The position numbers and the translations under genes are program-made. A DNA stretch of 58,442 bases, from assembly GCA_902596785.1 (NCBI GenBank), contig CACJVG010000005.1, forward strand, positions 1 through 58,442, read 5' to 3'. The notes under the pieces are model-generated. The model had not been told where the DNA came from, made no database searches, and saw only the letters and a program-made list of their open reading frames with translations. Source of the stretch: an uncultured Pelagibacteraceae bacterium. Its GTDB lineage: Bacteria > Pseudomonadota > Alphaproteobacteria > Pelagibacterales > Pelagibacteraceae. The first letter of the stretch is position 1. Every line of letters begins with the position of its first letter. Below, piece by piece: positions 8,725-17,586 of the stretch.

Positions 8725-9113
8725 TAAAACTGATCTTTCATTTTGTTATTCTTATTTATCTCAGTAGTTATCCAATATGTTTTTTTACTCTTATCATATT
8801 CTAAATTCAAATAATTCTTTTTAAATAATTTAATAAATAAAAATGTTGGAAAAACTACTAAGAAATAAACTATACCCATCACTACTGGTGATACAAATCT
8901 ACCTAAAAATAGTCCAAAACGGTACCAAATAAAATTTAGTGGTGATAATAGAATCGAGTTTAAAATCCCAAGAAAGAGAAATACGATAGATATAATTAAA
9001 GACCAAATTCTTATACTTTCTTGATTTAATAATGGATATAAAGCTATTATTAAAAATACAATAAAAAAAACAATTCCAAAACTTTTGTTCGAACTTGCTT
9101 GAATTTTATCCAT
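8724..9113 (-). CDS. SxtJ family membrane protein
   Basis: A 129-residue membrane protein with hydrophobic segments at roughly 13-28, 32-56 and 70-95. The pattern FLGILNSILLSPLNFIWYRFGLFLGR is characteristic of SxtJ-like proteins, which accompany carbamoyltransferase and DUF5989 genes in many genomes besides saxitoxin producers. It starts eight bases inside the end of xsc, so ribosomes finishing Xsc can restart here. The stop shares one base with the DUF5989 start. Function is unknown; a membrane platform for glycan carbamoylation is a guess. The C-terminus is hydrophilic and Lys-rich. Confidence 0.85.
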   Translation of the reverse strand: MDKIQASSNKSFGIVFFIVFLIIALYPLLNQESIRIWSLIISIVFLFLGILNSILLSPLNFIWYRFGLFLGRFVSPVVMGIVYFLVVFPTFLFIKLFKKNYLNLEYDKSKKTYWITTEINKNNKMKDQF

Positions 9114-10890
9114 TTAATATTTTTTGAGGTTTCATATCACTCTTGCTGATGCCTGCAACTCTAACAGGTTTTTTCATTGCATCTCTTCTAAATGGTTCAC
9201 CAAGCTCTTGATTAAGAATTACCTCAATAAATGTTGTAATTCCTTTCTTCTGATCTTCACAAGATTTCTTGATTGCATTCGTAGTTTCTTCCATTGTTCT
9301 AACAGTTACACCTTTTAAACCACAAGCATCTGCAACTTTAGCGTAACTTAACTTTGGATCTAACTCAGTACCAACAAAATTATCGTCAAACCAAAGAGTT
9401 GTATTTCTTTTTTCTGCACCCCATTGATAATTTCTAAAAATCACCATCGAAATTGCTGGCCATTCTTCTCTAGCACAAGAACTCATCTCATTCATGCTGA
9501 TACCAAAAGCACCGTCACCTGCAAAACCTATTACTGGAGTGTCTGGACATCCAATTTTTGCTCCTAATATAGATGGAAAACCATATCCACATGGACCAAA
9601 TAAACCAGGTGCCAAATATTTTCTACCTTTTTCAAAAGTAGGATAAGCATTACCAATTGCACAGTTGTTTCCTATGTCACTTGATATAATTACGTCATCT
9701 GGCATACCTGCTTGAATTGCTCTCCATGCTTGTCTAGGAGACATTCTATCTGCATCTCTTTTTCTAGCTTCTTCATTCCAAACTGTACCCTCATCATCAT
9801 CTTCATGATCTAGACTTGATAATTTTTGTAACCATGCAGACTTTGTTTGGTGAATTATGTCTTTTCTTTTTTGTCTATCTGTATCACCTGCAGTTGGTGA
9901 AAGTTGTGCTAGTAATTGTTGTGCCACTAGTTTTGCATCACCACAAATTCCAACTGTAACTTTCTTTGTAAGACCAATTCGATCAGAATTCATATCCACT
10001 TGAATAATACTTGCATCTTTTGGCCAATAGTCCATTCCATAACCAGGTAGTGTAGAGAATGGATTTAATCTTGTACCTAAAGCTAAAACGACATCTGCTT
10101 GTTTTATTAATTCCATTCCAGCTTTTGAACCATTGTATCCTAACGGACCAGCAGCTAAAGGATGGCTTCCTGGAAAACTATCATTATGTTGATAACCTGA
10201 ACACACTGGTGCATCTAATTTTTCCGCAAGTTTTTTACAATCTTCAATAGCTCCACCGATTACAACTCCAGCACCAGATAATATAACTGGAAATTTTGCT
10301 TTTGATAATAAGTCTGCAGCTTTTTTGATTGCATCTACTCCACCTGCCTGTCTTTCTAATCTGACAATTGGTGGGAGATCAATATCAATTACTTGTGTCC
10401 AATAATCTCTTGGAACATTTATCTGCGCAGGTGCAGATCCTCTAATAGCTTTTTCTATAACTCTATTTAGTACTTCAGCCATTCTTGATGGATCTCTTAC
10501 TTCTTCTTGATAACAAACCATATCTTTAAATAAATTCATTTGCTCTACCTCTTGAAATCCACCTTGCCCCATTGTTTTGTTCGCTGCTTGCGGTGTAACT
10601 AATAAAAGAGGTGTATGATTCCAATAAGCAGTTTTAATCGGTGTAACTAATCCAGTAATTCCAGGTCCATTCTGGGCAATAACCATTGACATTTTACCAG
10701 TAGCTCTTGTGTAACCATCAGCAATTAAACCACCGTTTGTTTCATGAGCGACATCCCAAAAAGTAATACCTGCATCTGGAAAAATATCTGAAATTGGCAT
10801 AAAGGCTGAACCGATAATTCCGAACGCATGCTCAATACCGTGCATTTGTAAAACTTTTACAAAAGCTTCTTCTGTTGTCATTTTTGTCAT
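9106..10890 (-). CDS. xsc: Sulfoacetaldehyde acetyltransferase
   Basis: A 594-residue ThDP enzyme of full length. Glu50 is the expected cofactor-activating residue, and the ThDP/Mg motif runs from GDG at 458-460 to Asn487. The N-terminal FGIIGSAFMPISDIFPDAGI is specific for Xsc among acetolactate-synthase relatives. It converts sulfoacetaldehyde and phosphate to acetyl phosphate and sulfite, the central step of taurine and related sulfonate degradation. It is divergent from suyAB, which also yields sulfite. AGAGAGG lies ten bases before the chosen ATG. Its 3' end overlaps the SxtJ-like start, an unusual partner. Confidence 0.96.
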   Translation of the reverse strand: MTKMTTEEAFVKVLQMHGIEHAFGIIGSAFMPISDIFPDAGITFWDVAHETNGGLIADGYTRATGKMSMVIAQNGPGITGLVTPIKTAYWNHTPLLLVTPQAANKTMGQGGFQEVEQMNLFKDMVCYQEEVRDPSRMAEVLNRVIEKAIRGSAPAQINVPRDYWTQVIDIDLPPIVRLERQAGGVDAIKKAADLLSKAKFPVILSGAGVVIGGAIEDCKKLAEKLDAPVCSGYQHNDSFPGSHPLAAGPLGYNGSKAGMELIKQADVVLALGTRLNPFSTLPGYGMDYWPKDASIIQVDMNSDRIGLTKKVTVGICGDAKLVAQQLLAQLSPTAGDTDRQKRKDIIHQTKSAWLQKLSSLDHEDDDEGTVWNEEARKRDADRMSPRQAWRAIQAGMPDDVIISSDIGNNCAIGNAYPTFEKGRKYLAPGLFGPCGYGFPSILGAKIGCPDTPVIGFAGDGAFGISMNEMSSCAREEWPAISMVIFRNYQWGAEKRNTTLWFDDNFVGTELDPKLSYAKVADACGLKGVTVRTMEETTNAIKKSCEDQKKGITTFIEVILNQELGEPFRRDAMKKPVRVAGISKSDMKPQKILNG

Positions 10891-10915
10891 AAAACTAGAA
10901 CCTCTCTAAAGTGTA

Positions 10916-10979
10916 ATTATACTATTTATAAAATTCGTTTGTTAATTTGTGCGATTAATATATAAGTTTTTACGAATTT
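10916..10979. promoter_or_regulatory. Divergent xsc/suyA promoter region with 8-bp inverted repeat
   Basis: The 111-base gap between the divergent xsc and suyA starts holds an exact inverted repeat, AAATTCGT (10931-10938) and ACGAATTT (10972-10979), placed symmetrically near the middle. A minus-strand TATAAT (10916-10921) gives a short xsc leader. A plus-strand TATATA near 10959 could serve suyA. The repeat is a candidate operator for one regulator controlling both sulfonate genes. No regulator gene lies beside it. The motif is seen; binding is inferred. Confidence 0.4.
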
Positions 10980-11001
10980 CAAACAAACAAATCGACACGA
11001 T

Positions 11002-11286
11002 ATGGCAACAGATATAATCATACATGATAAAAAAGACAACGTGGGAGTAGTTGTTATTGAAAAAATCACTCCTAAACAAGACTGTGCTTGCTGGATAATG
11101 GAAGACGACAGTTCAACAAATATTCAATCCGTAGATGAAATACCTTTAGGTCATAAAATAGCAATGGTTGACCTTAAAGAGGGTGATACTATTTTAAAGT
11201 ATGGTCACGATATTGGTAAAGTTGTTAAGTCAATCAAAAAAGGTGAGCATGTACATGTTCACAATGTAAAAACAAAGAAGTGGTAA
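11002..11286 (+). CDS. suyA: SuyA, small subunit of (2R)-sulfolactate sulfo-lyase
   Basis: A 94-residue SAF-domain protein of the altronate dehydratase N-terminal family. The C-terminal [24 protein letters not shown] is close to SuyA proteins: the KYGHDIG and HVHVHNVKT blocks stand out, as does [12 protein letters not shown]. With SuyB it splits sulfolactate into pyruvate and sulfite. The gene is four bases from suyB and diverges from xsc. Many annotation pipelines call such pairs altronate or UxaA-like hydrolases. The split small and large subunits and the xsc context favour SuyAB. No clear Shine-Dalgarno precedes the ATG. Confidence 0.85.
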   Translation: MATDIIIHDKKDNVGVVVIEKITPKQDCACWIMEDDSSTNIQSVDEIPLGHKIAMVDLKEGDTILKYGHDIGKVVKSIKKGEHVHVHNVKTKKW

Positions 11287-11290
11287 TAGT

Positions 11291-12457
11291 ATGGAAATCC
11301 CAAAGAGCTTTTTAGGTTATAAAAGAGAAAACGGCAGAGCCGGAACAAGAAATCATGTAATTATTTTGCCAGTTGATGACATTTCGAACGCATGTGCAGA
11401 GGCAGTTGCTAATAATATTAAAGGCACAATCGCGCTTCCTCATTCTTACGGAAGACTTCAGTTTGGTGCAGATTTAGAGCTTCATTTTAGAACAATGATA
11501 GGAACTGGATGTAACCCAAACGTTGCAGCAGTAATTGTCATTGGTATTGAACCGAAATGGACAAAAAAAATTGTAGACGGAATTGCTAAAACTGGAAAAC
11601 CAGTTGAGGGATTTCATATTGAGCGTACAGGAGATATTGGCACGACAATGAAAGCTTCAAAAAAAGCACAAGAATTTGTGATGTGGGCTTCAGAAAAACA
11701 AAGAGAAGAGTGTCCTTTAAGTGATTTATGGATTTCAGTTAAGTGTGGTGAATCTGATACTACTTCAGGACTGGCTGCAAACCCAACTGTTGGAAACTTA
11801 ATGGACAAACTTGAGCCATTAGGTGTTCACTTGTGTTTTGGTGAAACATCTGAATTAACTGGTGCAGAACAAGTTTGTGCGACTAGAGGTGCTACAAAAG
11901 AAGCATCTGACAAATTTATGAAAACCTGGAGCTCCTATAATGATTTTATTTTAAAAGAAGCAACAGATGATCTTTCTGAAAGTCAACCAACAGCTGGAAA
12001 TATAGCTGGAGGACTTACAACAATTGAAGAAAAAGCTTTTGGTAATTTTCAAAAAATTGGAAATTGTAATTTTATTGATGTTCTTGAACCAGCAGAAGAA
12101 CCAACTAAAGGAAAAGGTTTGTATTTTATGGACACATCATCTGCAGCTGCAGAATGTGTGACTCTTCAAGCTGCTGCTGGTTTTAATATTCATTTATTTC
12201 CAACTGGACAAGGTAATATAGTTGGAAATCCAATTGAACCCGTTGTTAAATTAACAGCTAATCCATTAACTGTAAAAGGTATGGGAGAGCATATTGATTG
12301 TGATGTTTCAAAAATTCTTTCAAGAGAAATGAATTTGTCTGAAGCAGGTGATGAATTAATTAAAACTACACTAAGAGTAGCAAACGGTAGATTAACTTGT
12401 GCTGAAGCTTTAGGTCATAGAGAGTTTGTTATGACCAAACTTTACAGAAGTGCATAA
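11291..12457 (+). CDS. suyB: SuyB, large subunit of (2R)-sulfolactate sulfo-lyase
   Basis: A 388-residue UxaA C-terminal family protein. It begins with the family block [20 protein letters not shown], then has [20 protein letters not shown] and a Cys-containing [12 protein letters not shown] segment, the Fe-binding core of this lyase family. With SuyA it releases sulfite and pyruvate from sulfolactate, an intermediate in DHPS and cysteate breakdown. Genes for exporters follow, consistent with sulfite production. An altronate or galactarate dehydratase role is the alternative. The separate SuyA and the sulfonate neighbours make SuyB the better call. Confidence 0.87.
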   Translation: MEIPKSFLGYKRENGRAGTRNHVIILPVDDISNACAEAVANNIKGTIALPHSYGRLQFGADLELHFRTMIGTGCNPNVAAVIVIGIEPKWTKKIVDGIAKTGKPVEGFHIERTGDIGTTMKASKKAQEFVMWASEKQREECPLSDLWISVKCGESDTTSGLAANPTVGNLMDKLEPLGVHLCFGETSELTGAEQVCATRGATKEASDKFMKTWSSYNDFILKEATDDLSESQPTAGNIAGGLTTIEEKAFGNFQKIGNCNFIDVLEPAEEPTKGKGLYFMDTSSAAAECVTLQAAAGFNIHLFPTGQGNIVGNPIEPVVKLTANPLTVKGMGEHIDCDVSKILSREMNLSEAGDELIKTTLRVANGRLTCAEALGHREFVMTKLYRSA

Positions 12458-12477
12458 TTAATTAACTTTAGTCTTAC

Positions 12478-13545
12478 ATGAAATTTAAGAAATACCTGGT
12501 TGTATTACCAGGTATTATATTAGCATTTGTTCTTTACACTTTATCTCAAGGTTTCAATAATATTCTTGGTATTGAGCTATTAGGCTATGAAAAAAGCCCA
12601 ATATCTACTGCAATGATCGCTATTTTATTGGGGATGTTTTTTGGAAACGTTTTTCAAATTAGACAAAGTTTTTTAAGAGGATTAGATTTTACGCAAAAGT
12701 ATATTCTAAAACTTGGAATTATTTGCTTGGGTATTCAATTGAAGCCATTTGAATTTTTAGAATTTGGAGCAATAGCAATTCCATTAATTATAATCTGTAT
12801 AATTAGCGTACTAATTGTAATTAAACTTCTTATTAAAAAATTAAAAATACCAACAAGAATGGCTTACTTAATATCAATAGGCAGCACTGTCTGTGGTACT
12901 ACCGCAATAATGGCTACTGCTCCTGTTATTGGTGCAAAAAAAAATGAGGTATCATATGCAATTGCTAATATTACATTGTTTGGAATTCTTTCGATGCTTA
13001 TTTACCCTTATTTTGCTAACTTTTATTTTGAAAGTGAACCTTTGTTAATTGGATTATTTTTGGGGACCTCTATCCATGAAACCTCTCAAGTTGCAGCTGC
13101 AGGATTGATTTATGATCAGCAATTTAATAGTCCTGAAACTTTAAATATAGCAACAGTAACGAAATTAATTAGGAATACCTTTCTCGTTATCATGATCCCT
13201 TTATTTGCATTTCTTTATAATCGAGGAAAAACTACAGAAAAGAAATACTCAATAATAGATATTTTTCCTTACTTTGTCCTTGGTTTTGTAGCCATGATAA
13301 TAATTAGAAATTTAGGTGATTTAATGTACTCAAATAATTACAAATGGCTGGTTACAATTGAAGGTATTAAATTGTTCTCAAAAATATTTTTAACAATGGC
13401 AATGGCAGCAATAGGTCTTTCTACCAATTTAAAAGAAATTAAAAATATGGGTTACAAACCTTTTGTTGTTGGTTTTATAGGTATGGCAACTGTTGGATTG
13501 GTTTGTATTACAACTATCGAATTATATATAAAATATTTTAATTAA
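12478..13545 (+). CDS. YeiH/UPF0324 family putative sulfate/sulfite exporter
   Basis: A 355-residue membrane protein with about ten hydrophobic segments. The family signatures ISIGSTVCGTTAIMATAPVI and GLFLGTSIHETSQVAAAG are both visible. UPF0324/YeiH proteins are putative anion exporters, often found with sulfonate genes. It lies 20 bases after suyB on the same strand, so it would be coexpressed with sulfolactate lyase and could remove excess sulfite. Its stop overlaps the stop of the TauE-like gene by four bases. Function is from family and context; the transported ion is not proven. Confidence 0.82.
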   Translation: MKFKKYLVVLPGIILAFVLYTLSQGFNNILGIELLGYEKSPISTAMIAILLGMFFGNVFQIRQSFLRGLDFTQKYILKLGIICLGIQLKPFEFLEFGAIAIPLIIICIISVLIVIKLLIKKLKIPTRMAYLISIGSTVCGTTAIMATAPVIGAKKNEVSYAIANITLFGILSMLIYPYFANFYFESEPLLIGLFLGTSIHETSQVAAAGLIYDQQFNSPETLNIATVTKLIRNTFLVIMIPLFAFLYNRGKTTEKKYSIIDIFPYFVLGFVAMIIIRNLGDLMYSNNYKWLVTIEGIKLFSKIFLTMAMAAIGLSTNLKEIKNMGYKPFVVGFIGMATVGLVCITTIELYIKYFN

Positions 13546-14621
13546 GATTTAACTGCTAATTTTTTTCTAAAATTTGAAATAAATCTTCTTATAAAAGCAG
13601 CTCCAACACCTAAAATAATTGCAAACATAATTGTAAATAGTCCATAAAAGAAAGGCATCTCTTTGGAAAAATCAATTATAAATTTAGAAAAGAAGTTTAA
13701 ATCTGAACTAGCTGCTTTAGCTGTTCCATTTATAATTTTTTCTGCAAAAAACGTATCGTATGCTATTGCTATACCTACAATAAGTAATAAAATTGCTAAT
13801 AAAGCTCTTAAACCAGAACTATCAATTCTTTCACCTAATTTTTGACCAACCTGTACTCCTATAATTGATCCTACAACTAGCATAAGAACAAGTAATAAAT
13901 CTATAGATCCATAATTAAATGAGTGAAGAAAAGTAACAACTACGCTTACAAAAATTGTTACAAATAAAGACGTTCCAGGAACTAATTTAGTAGGCATTTT
14001 TATTATATAAATCATTGCAGGAACTAAAATAAATGCACCTCCAATTCCCATAATCGCTGCAATAAAACCAACTAATAGACCAATTATAATTGGAGTAAAA
14101 ATGCTCTCATATAATTTAGACTTTGGAAATCTCATTCTTAATGGAAGACCATGTATCCAATAATGAACATGTAATTTTTTTTTAACAACAACGTTCCTTT
14201 TTGCTTTATCTATTTCACCTAAACTTTCAACAAGCATTAAGGTTCCGATTATTGCTAATATATACATATAAGCTAGAGAGATTACTGTATCAATTTTTCC
14301 AATACCTTTAAAATATGTAAAAGTGTAAATTCCTAAAGAAGTTCCAATTACACCTCCAATTACAATCATTGAACCCATTTTATAATCTAATGTATTTTTT
14401 AAATAATGCGTAGTAGATCCAGAAACTGAAGTAGCTAAAATATTATTTGCTTCATTAGCAACAGCGTATGCAGGAGGTATTCCTAAAAAAATTAAAAAAG
14501 GTGTCATTAAAAACCCACCACCAACACCAAATAAACCTGAAAGTACTCCAACAATTGCGCTTAATAAAAGTATTTCTATAGGGTTAACAAAAACTTGAGC
14601 TATTGGTAAAAATACTTCCAT
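13542..14621 (-). CDS. TauE/SafE family sulfite/sulfonate exporter
   Basis: A 359-residue TauE/SafE protein with two repeats. Each repeat begins with the family glycine motif: VGVLSGLFGVGGGFLMTPFL near residue 25 and VGFIAAIMGIGGAFILVPAM near 185. Around nine membrane segments are seen. The large central loop with KAKRNVVVKKKLHVHYWIHG is longer than in minimal members. TauE/SafE proteins export sulfite, sulfoacetate or similar anions from sulfonate degradation. It lies between suyB/YeiH and the apr genes and is transcribed in the apr direction. A second, shorter member lies at 47233-47979. Confidence 0.85.
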   Translation of the reverse strand: MEVFLPIAQVFVNPIEILLLSAIVGVLSGLFGVGGGFLMTPFLIFLGIPPAYAVANEANNILATSVSGSTTHYLKNTLDYKMGSMIVIGGVIGTSLGIYTFTYFKGIGKIDTVISLAYMYILAIIGTLMLVESLGEIDKAKRNVVVKKKLHVHYWIHGLPLRMRFPKSKLYESIFTPIIIGLLVGFIAAIMGIGGAFILVPAMIYIIKMPTKLVPGTSLFVTIFVSVVVTFLHSFNYGSIDLLLVLMLVVGSIIGVQVGQKLGERIDSSGLRALLAILLLIVGIAIAYDTFFAEKIINGTAKAASSDLNFFSKFIIDFSKEMPFFYGLFTIMFAIILGVGAAFIRRFISNFRKKLAVKS

Positions 14622-14650
14622 AAAAAATTTAAAAGTTGTTAAAAAACAAC

Positions 14651-14797
14651 TTAGTTAAAAGTGATAAAAGTTCCAACTAAAATCACTCCCCAGTAAGCTG
14701 TTAAGCTTGCTATAATTCCTGCTTTAATAAATGTAGTTTTAAAATTTGAGAGTTTGTTTGTAATTTTTACGTTAGAAAGTAACATTAAATCCGTCAT
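14651..14797 (-). CDS. Small membrane protein between apr locus and tauE
   Basis: A 48-residue reading frame starting MTDLMLLSNVKITNKLSNFK and ending in a hydrophobic segment (about 26-46, AGIIASLTAYWGVILVGTFI). It lies on the apr strand between the 116-residue gene and the TauE-like gene, with 29 and 56 bases on either side. A longer start (GTG or ATT codons upstream) is possible. I do not recognise it. The single membrane segment and placement suggest a small accessory of the sulfite system, but no homology was tested. It could be spurious. Confidence 0.5.
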   Translation of the reverse strand: MTDLMLLSNVKITNKLSNFKTTFIKAGIIASLTAYWGVILVGTFITFN

Positions 14798-14853
14798 TAC
14801 ACCCACAACGAAATTTGTCAAACAATTATTTATTATTAAGCAATATTTTTTGC

Positions 14854-15204
14854 CTAGTAGATGGTGGCCCCAAAAACTTTAATTGTGTCATCCTCAACTC
14901 CTAAAACCAATCTTCCAAGGAACTCTCCTGGGATCTCTTTATTTGTCTGTTTAATTAGAACAGTTATATGGTCTCCTCTTCTAAGACATCCAAACGGTTC
15001 AAAAGTCTCTTTAAGATTAGTAATTAGCTTGTTATTAGCCCACTGCTTACCAAGCTCTACTTCGTTAGCACCAAAAAGCATTTGAGTGGAGAAATCTTTA
15101 GTGAAACCACCATAATCCTTGAGATTAGATGATTTAACCAAATTATCCCAAATAGGTTTGGCTAATTCAAATATCTCATCATCTGTTTTAGATAAAATAT
15201 CCAT
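14854..15204 (-). CDS. Uncharacterised 116-residue protein linked to aprBA
   Basis: A soluble 116-residue protein of unknown family, 21 bases downstream of aprA on the same strand. The N-terminal half is helical and acidic (MDILSKTDDEIFELAKPIWD), and the C-terminal half looks like a small beta domain with FEPFGCLRRGDHITVLIKQ and GEFLGRLVLGVEDDTIKVFG. One Cys (C94 region) is present. There are no membrane segments or signal peptide. The position implies a role with APS reductase, for example as an assembly or regulatory partner. I give no function. Coding is supported by length, codon use and operon placement. Confidence 0.75.
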   Translation of the reverse strand: MDILSKTDDEIFELAKPIWDNLVKSSNLKDYGGFTKDFSTQMLFGANEVELGKQWANNKLITNLKETFEPFGCLRRGDHITVLIKQTNKEIPGEFLGRLVLGVEDDTIKVFGATIY

Positions 15205-15225
15205 AAAATTTATTTGAAAAGTTTA

Positions 15226-17085
15226 TTAAGAAGCTTTTTTCTTCTCGTTCTCATCCACTATATGGTAGACAGGAACTTTCTCCATACTAAACTTACCAGT
15301 CTTAGGGTCTCTTCTAGAAACTGTCAAACAATGCCAATTATCATCATCAAGTTTCATATGATCGCCTCTATAATAATATCCAGGCCATCTAGTTTCTTCT
15401 CTAAACATAGTATGTTCTGTTACACACTGAGATGTCAAAGCTCTGTGTTTAAGTTCCCATGCCCTCATAAGCTGGTGATAATCCTCAGCTCCCACGTTTT
15501 CAAGATCTTCCTCAAGCCAAGCTAACAACTCTAATCCTCTTTTTAGCATATTAGCATTAGTCATATAGTTTGTAGCTATTCCACCTACATATTCATCCAT
15601 TATTCTTTGTAAACGTTGTAAGCCTTGAATAGGTGAGATATAGCTTGGAGATACAGTTCCTCCTGTAATCTCATTTTGAGCAACTGTGTAATTTTCTAAA
15701 GGTTTGTAAACTTTAACTTTGAAATCTTCACATTGTTTATCCGATACTTTTAAACCCTCAGCTTTTTTGTCTTCAATATATTTTACAGCTGCTTTTGCTG
15801 CTAACCTACCTTCAGTAAATGAGCCTGACGAAAATTTGTGAGCGCTTCCACCTACGGTATCACCTGCTCCAAATAATCCATCAATTGTTAACATTCTATT
15901 ATAACCCCAGAAATACTCCGGTGGAGACAAGTCCTCTGGTCCACTTACCCAAGCTCCAGAACAAGTAGCATGAGAACCCATTACGTATGGTTCGGAAGTT
16001 GTTAATTCAGGATTTGTATATTTCGGATCAATATTTTGAGATGCCCAAACAACAGCTTGACCTACAGTCATTCCTAAAAAATTCTCCCAACCAACAGTTT
16101 CTAAATGTGGGTCTTGAAAAGCCTCAGTAGTAACCATATGGATTGGTCCACCACCTGCCATTGTTTCTTGAATAAAAGCATGATTTCTTAAACACGTAGG
16201 TGTTGGGTGGTGATCTATATATTCACCTACTAATTCTTTAGTTTGGTCGTACCATTTCTTCTCATAGTTTTCACCGTTTGCATTTTGTGTATATGTTTTT
16301 AAATGTAAGAAGTAAGCGCCAACAGGTCCATATCCATCTTTAAATCTACATAACACAATTCTATTTTCCATTTGTGTCATTTTAGCACCAGCTGCAATTG
16401 GTAATGCGTATGCTGAACCATTACTCCAAGGAGCATACCAAGTTCTTCCCATACCTTCTCCAACAGCTCTAGGCTTAAATATGTGTGAAGCTCCTCCTGC
16501 TGCAACAATTACAGCCTTTGCTCTAAATACATGGAAATCACCTGTTCTCATATTAAATCCAACAGCTCCACCCACTCTATTCTCTTGAGCCTCATCCATT
16601 AAAAGATGAGTAACCATAATTCTATTATAAATTTTGTCTGCAGATTTTTTTGCTGCTTCTGCAACAATTGGCTTATAACTTTCACCGTGGATCATTATCT
16701 GCCACTTACCTTCTCTTAAATATCTTCCAGTCTCTTCATTTTTCATCATAGGAAGACCCCACTCATCAAACATATGAACAGTTGAGTCAACATGACGAGC
16801 CATGTCATACCCTAAATCTTCTCTAACCATTCCCATCAAATCATTTCTTGCGTATCTGACATGATCTTCTGGTTGATTTTCGCCCCACTGCATACCCATG
16901 TAACAGTTAATTGCGTAAAGACCTTGAGCTACTGCACCGCTTCTATCTATGTTTGCTTTTTCAACACAAACAATTTTCATATCTCTACCCCAGTGCCTTG
17001 CTTCGAAAGTTGCACCAGTGCCGGCCATTCCTCCACCAACAACTAATATATCACAGTCTTCGTAATGAGTTTTGTGCTTAGCCAT
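15226..17085 (-). CDS. aprA: Adenylylsulfate (APS) reductase alpha subunit
   Basis: A 619-residue flavoprotein with the FAD-binding ILVVGGGMAGTGATFEARHW near the N-terminus and the fumarate-reductase-like core. MGSHATCSGAWVSGPED and GLFGAGDTVGGSAHKFSSGS are typical of AprA. With AprB it interconverts APS and sulfite plus AMP. Here, next to sulfite-releasing enzymes and without dissimilatory sulfite reductase, the likely direction is sulfite oxidation to APS. It overlaps the aprB stop by one base and is followed by an uncharacterised 116-residue gene. Full length. SAR11-type aprBA is established knowledge; the reaction direction is inference. Confidence 0.95.
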   Translation of the reverse strand: MAKHKTHYEDCDILVVGGGMAGTGATFEARHWGRDMKIVCVEKANIDRSGAVAQGLYAINCYMGMQWGENQPEDHVRYARNDLMGMVREDLGYDMARHVDSTVHMFDEWGLPMMKNEETGRYLREGKWQIMIHGESYKPIVAEAAKKSADKIYNRIMVTHLLMDEAQENRVGGAVGFNMRTGDFHVFRAKAVIVAAGGASHIFKPRAVGEGMGRTWYAPWSNGSAYALPIAAGAKMTQMENRIVLCRFKDGYGPVGAYFLHLKTYTQNANGENYEKKWYDQTKELVGEYIDHHPTPTCLRNHAFIQETMAGGGPIHMVTTEAFQDPHLETVGWENFLGMTVGQAVVWASQNIDPKYTNPELTTSEPYVMGSHATCSGAWVSGPEDLSPPEYFWGYNRMLTIDGLFGAGDTVGGSAHKFSSGSFTEGRLAAKAAVKYIEDKKAEGLKVSDKQCEDFKVKVYKPLENYTVAQNEITGGTVSPSYISPIQGLQRLQRIMDEYVGGIATNYMTNANMLKRGLELLAWLEEDLENVGAEDYHQLMRAWELKHRALTSQCVTEHTMFREETRWPGYYYRGDHMKLDDDNWHCLTVSRRDPKTGKFSMEKVPVYHIVDENEKKKAS

Positions 17086-17555
17086 TAGTAATAAACTCCT
17101 TTTTTAAAAGATTCTTTTGGAACTGAAGGAAGTTCACCATCAATATTTAGTCCTTCAGGTTCAGTATAAAGTCTTTGTGAATTTAACTCTCCTTGTTTTA
17201 CTTTTTCACCATCTGCAAGTTTAGGAATAAATTTTCCCCATGGTTTTGTTGTTATTGGTGAAACAAAGTCTTTTGTTGTTCCATTTCTAAATTTAATTTT
17301 CCAAGAAATAGTTCCTTTTTCTTCTTCACGTCTTACTCTAACGCTATGTCCCATTGGAGCAAAATCTGCATAACCTCTTACGTCAATCGCATGATTTGGG
17401 CATGCTTTTACACATGAATAACATTCCCAGCAAAAATTTGGTTCTATATTTTTTGCACGTCTAATATTTTCATCAATGTGCATTATATCAGATGGACAAA
17501 TATCTACGCAGTGACCGCATCCATCACATCTAGTCATATATACAAAAGTTGACAT
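17085..17555 (-). CDS. aprB: APS reductase beta subunit (ferredoxin-like)
   Basis: A 156-residue iron-sulfur protein with two [4Fe-4S] sets: C10, C13, C16, C20 in RCDGCGHCVDICP, and C42, C45, C48, C52 in CWECYSCVKACP. The C-terminal region from about 65 onward is the tail that wraps around AprA in this family. It carries electrons between AprA flavin and the membrane partner. It is 31 bases after aprM and shares a base with the aprA start, so the order is aprM-aprB-aprA in transcription. All eight cluster cysteines are intact. Confidence 0.95.
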   Translation of the reverse strand: MSTFVYMTRCDGCGHCVDICPSDIMHIDENIRRAKNIEPNFCWECYSCVKACPNHAIDVRGYADFAPMGHSVRVRREEEKGTISWKIKFRNGTTKDFVSPITTKPWGKFIPKLADGEKVKQGELNSQRLYTEPEGLNIDGELPSVPKESFKKGVYY

Positions 17556-17586
17556 AATTTATTTTCTTTCCTTTTTTGTTATCATA

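Noticed and set aside
3862-9113. Saxitoxin biosynthesis cluster
   Set aside because: Only the carbamoylation and SxtJ/SxtK/SxtL-like parts are present. No polyketide-type SxtA, amidinotransferase or tailoring oxygenases are seen.
11291-12457. Altronate dehydratase
   Set aside because: Sequence is in the UxaA family, but the split SuyA partner and the xsc neighbour favour sulfolactate sulfo-lyase.
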